The translations under genes were made by a program, and so were the position numbers. A model generated the notes under the pieces. That model was not told the origin of the DNA and did no database searches. It was given only the letters and a program-made list of their open reading frames with translations. Shown piece after piece: positions 4,877 through 5,889 of a stretch of 5,889 nt of DNA. The stretch spans positions 1-5,889 of the forward strand of contig CAJOOV010000296.1 of assembly GCA_905236265.1 (NCBI GenBank). The letters run 5' to 3'. Position 1 is the stretch's first letter; every line of letters begins with the position of its first letter. Source of the stretch: an uncultured Oscillospiraceae bacterium. GTDB taxonomy: Bacteria > Bacillota > Clostridia > Oscillospirales > Oscillospiraceae.

Positions 4877-5889
4877 ATGCTGAAAAGTCTGATTATCAAT
4901 CCCGGCTCCACCTCCACCAAGATCGGCGTCTTTGAGGACGAGCGCCTGCTGTTTGACGAGACCCTCCGCCATCCCACGCAGGAGATTGCCAAATACGCCT
5001 CTATCATTGACCAGAAGGACTTCCGTAAGGAGATTATCGTCAGCTTCCTGAAGGAAAAGGGCGTGGATCTGTCCTCCTTTGATGTCATTGTGGGCAGAGG
5101 CGGACTGCTCAAGCCCATCCCCGGCGGCACCTATGCCGTCAGTGATGCCCTGCTGGCCGACCTGAAGGCAGGCGTTCAGGGACAGCACGCCTCCAATCTG
5201 GGCGGCATTCTCGCCCGTGAGCTGGGGGATGAGATCGGTGTACCCTCCTATATCGTTGACCCGGTGGTGGTGGACGAGCTGACGGAGGTTGCCCGCATCT
5301 CCGGTATGCCTGAGCTGCCCCGGCGCTCCATCTTCCACGCCCTGAACCAGAAGGCGGTTGCACGGCGCTACGCAAAGGAAAAGGGCGTTGCCTACGAGGA
5401 GCTGAACCTGCTGGTCATCCACATGGGCGGCGGCGTGTCCGTGGGCGCCCATGTGAAGGGACAGGTCGTGGATGTGAACAACATTCTGGACGGTGAGGGC
5501 GCTTTCTCCCCTGAGCGTGCCGGTACGGTTCCGGTGGGCGATCTGATTAAGCTCTGCTTCTCCGGCAAGTACACCCAGCAGGAGCTTTATAAAAAGATCT
5601 GCGGCAACGGCGGCTATAACGGCTACCTGAACACCAACGATGCCCGCATCGTGGAGCAGCGGGCAAAGGAAGGAGACGAGCTGGCACAGGTGGTGCTGGA
5701 GGCGTTCTACTATCAGCTTGCCAAGGACGCAGGCGCCATGTCCGCCGTTATGAAGGGCAAGGTAGATCAGATCATCCTCACCGGCGGCATTGCCTACTCT
5801 AAGCTCACCACGGAAAAGCTGACGGAGTATCTGGGCTGGATTGCCCCCATCACCGTCTATCCCGGCGAGGACGAGCTTCTGGCGCTGGC
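4877..5889 (+). CDS. buk: Butyrate kinase (3' end outside window)
   Basis: Catalyses butyryl phosphate + ADP to butyrate + ATP in the cytosol, the ATP-yielding last step after Ptb. It belongs to the ASKHA acetate/butyrate kinase family. There are 337 complete codons visible; family members are about 355 residues, so only the last 20 or so are cut off. Seen: the N-terminal phosphate loop NPGSTSTK (8-15); VGRGGLLKPIPGG (72-84); HASNLGG (104-110); VDPVVVDEL (127-135); HALNQKAVARR (154-164); the second phosphate/adenosine loop HMGGGVSVG (182-190); LDGEGAFSPERAGTVP shortly after; and the LTGGIAY loop from residue 301. The GRGG and FSPERAG blocks distinguish butyrate kinase from acetate kinase. Branched-chain fatty acid kinase is the closest alternative. 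No frame break or missing catalytic block is visible. Because the stop lies beyond the window edge, a search limited to closed reading frames would miss this gene. Confidence 0.95.
   Translation, partial: MLKSLIINPGSTSTKIGVFEDERLLFDETLRHPTQEIAKYASIIDQKDFRKEIIVSFLKEKGVDLSSFDVIVGRGGLLKPIPGGTYAVSDALLADLKAGVQGQHASNLGGILARELGDEIGVPSYIVDPVVVDELTEVARISGMPELPRRSIFHALNQKAVARRYAKEKGVAYEELNLLVIHMGGGVSVGAHVKGQVVDVNNILDGEGAFSPERAGTVPVGDLIKLCFSGKYTQQELYKKICGNGGYNGYLNTNDARIVEQRAKEGDELAQVVLEAFYYQLAKDAGAMSAVMKGKVDQIILTGGIAYSKLTTEKLTEYLGWIAPITVYPGEDELLAL

Noticed and set aside
3800..5452. Minus-strand open frame of 550 codons opposite ptb and buk
   Set aside because: Low-complexity, His/Gly/Leu-rich translation typical of an antisense shadow; both + strand genes are firmly identified.
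1..5889. Mobile element, CRISPR array, phage, defence or secondary-metabolite system
   Set aside because: No transposase, integrase, regularly spaced repeats or terminal inverted repeats were seen; every stretch outside about 210 bases of regulatory DNA is occupied by recognised core-type genes.

Overview
The window (about 5.9 kb, GC-rich, all genes on the + strand, tightly packed) looks like chromosomal DNA of an anaerobic butyrate-forming Firmicute of class Clostridia. The basis is a ptb-buk pair, a Mini-RNase III gene, a bacterial NFACT/RqcH gene, Gram-positive-type Shine-Dalgarno sites and sigma-A-like promoters. The high GC points to an Oscillospiraceae/Ruminococcaceae-like gut lineage rather than an AT-rich Clostridium. 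That placement is inference; no marker here fixes the genus.

Layout. (1) Positions 1-676 are the C-terminal catalytic half of a sensor histidine kinase, cut by the left edge. It ends at an intrinsic terminator (681-724) whose T tract abuts the promoter of the next unit. (2) Positions 724-3834 form a three-gene operon: a DMT/EamA-family membrane transporter (780-1655), Mini-ribonuclease III mrnC (1652-2071) and rqcH (2071-3834). The genes are joined by an ATGA overlap and a TGATG overlap, which suggests translational coupling. (3) Positions 3857-5889 form the butyrate operon: a strong extended -10 promoter, a 5' leader of about 50 nt with a small perfect hairpin, phosphate butyryltransferase ptb (3941-4858) and butyrate kinase buk (4877 to the right edge, lacking only its last residues).

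How the genes work together. MrnC and RqcH both act on the large ribosomal subunit: MrnC matures 23S rRNA, and RqcH adds alanine tails to nascent chains stuck on split 50S subunits. Their linkage makes a small ribosome maturation/rescue module. Ptb and Buk convert butyryl-CoA through butyryl phosphate to butyrate with one ATP made by substrate-level phosphorylation. The transporter and the kinase have no clear functional tie to these modules.

I see no previously undescribed system. There is no mobile element, CRISPR array, tRNA or rRNA, and no stretch over 300 bases lacks a gene. The points most worth a second look are regulatory (the ptb promoter with an imperfect dyad and a 5'-end hairpin) and residue-level (a degenerate G1 box in the kinase; E97 in place of the usual Asp of the RqcH DR motif).
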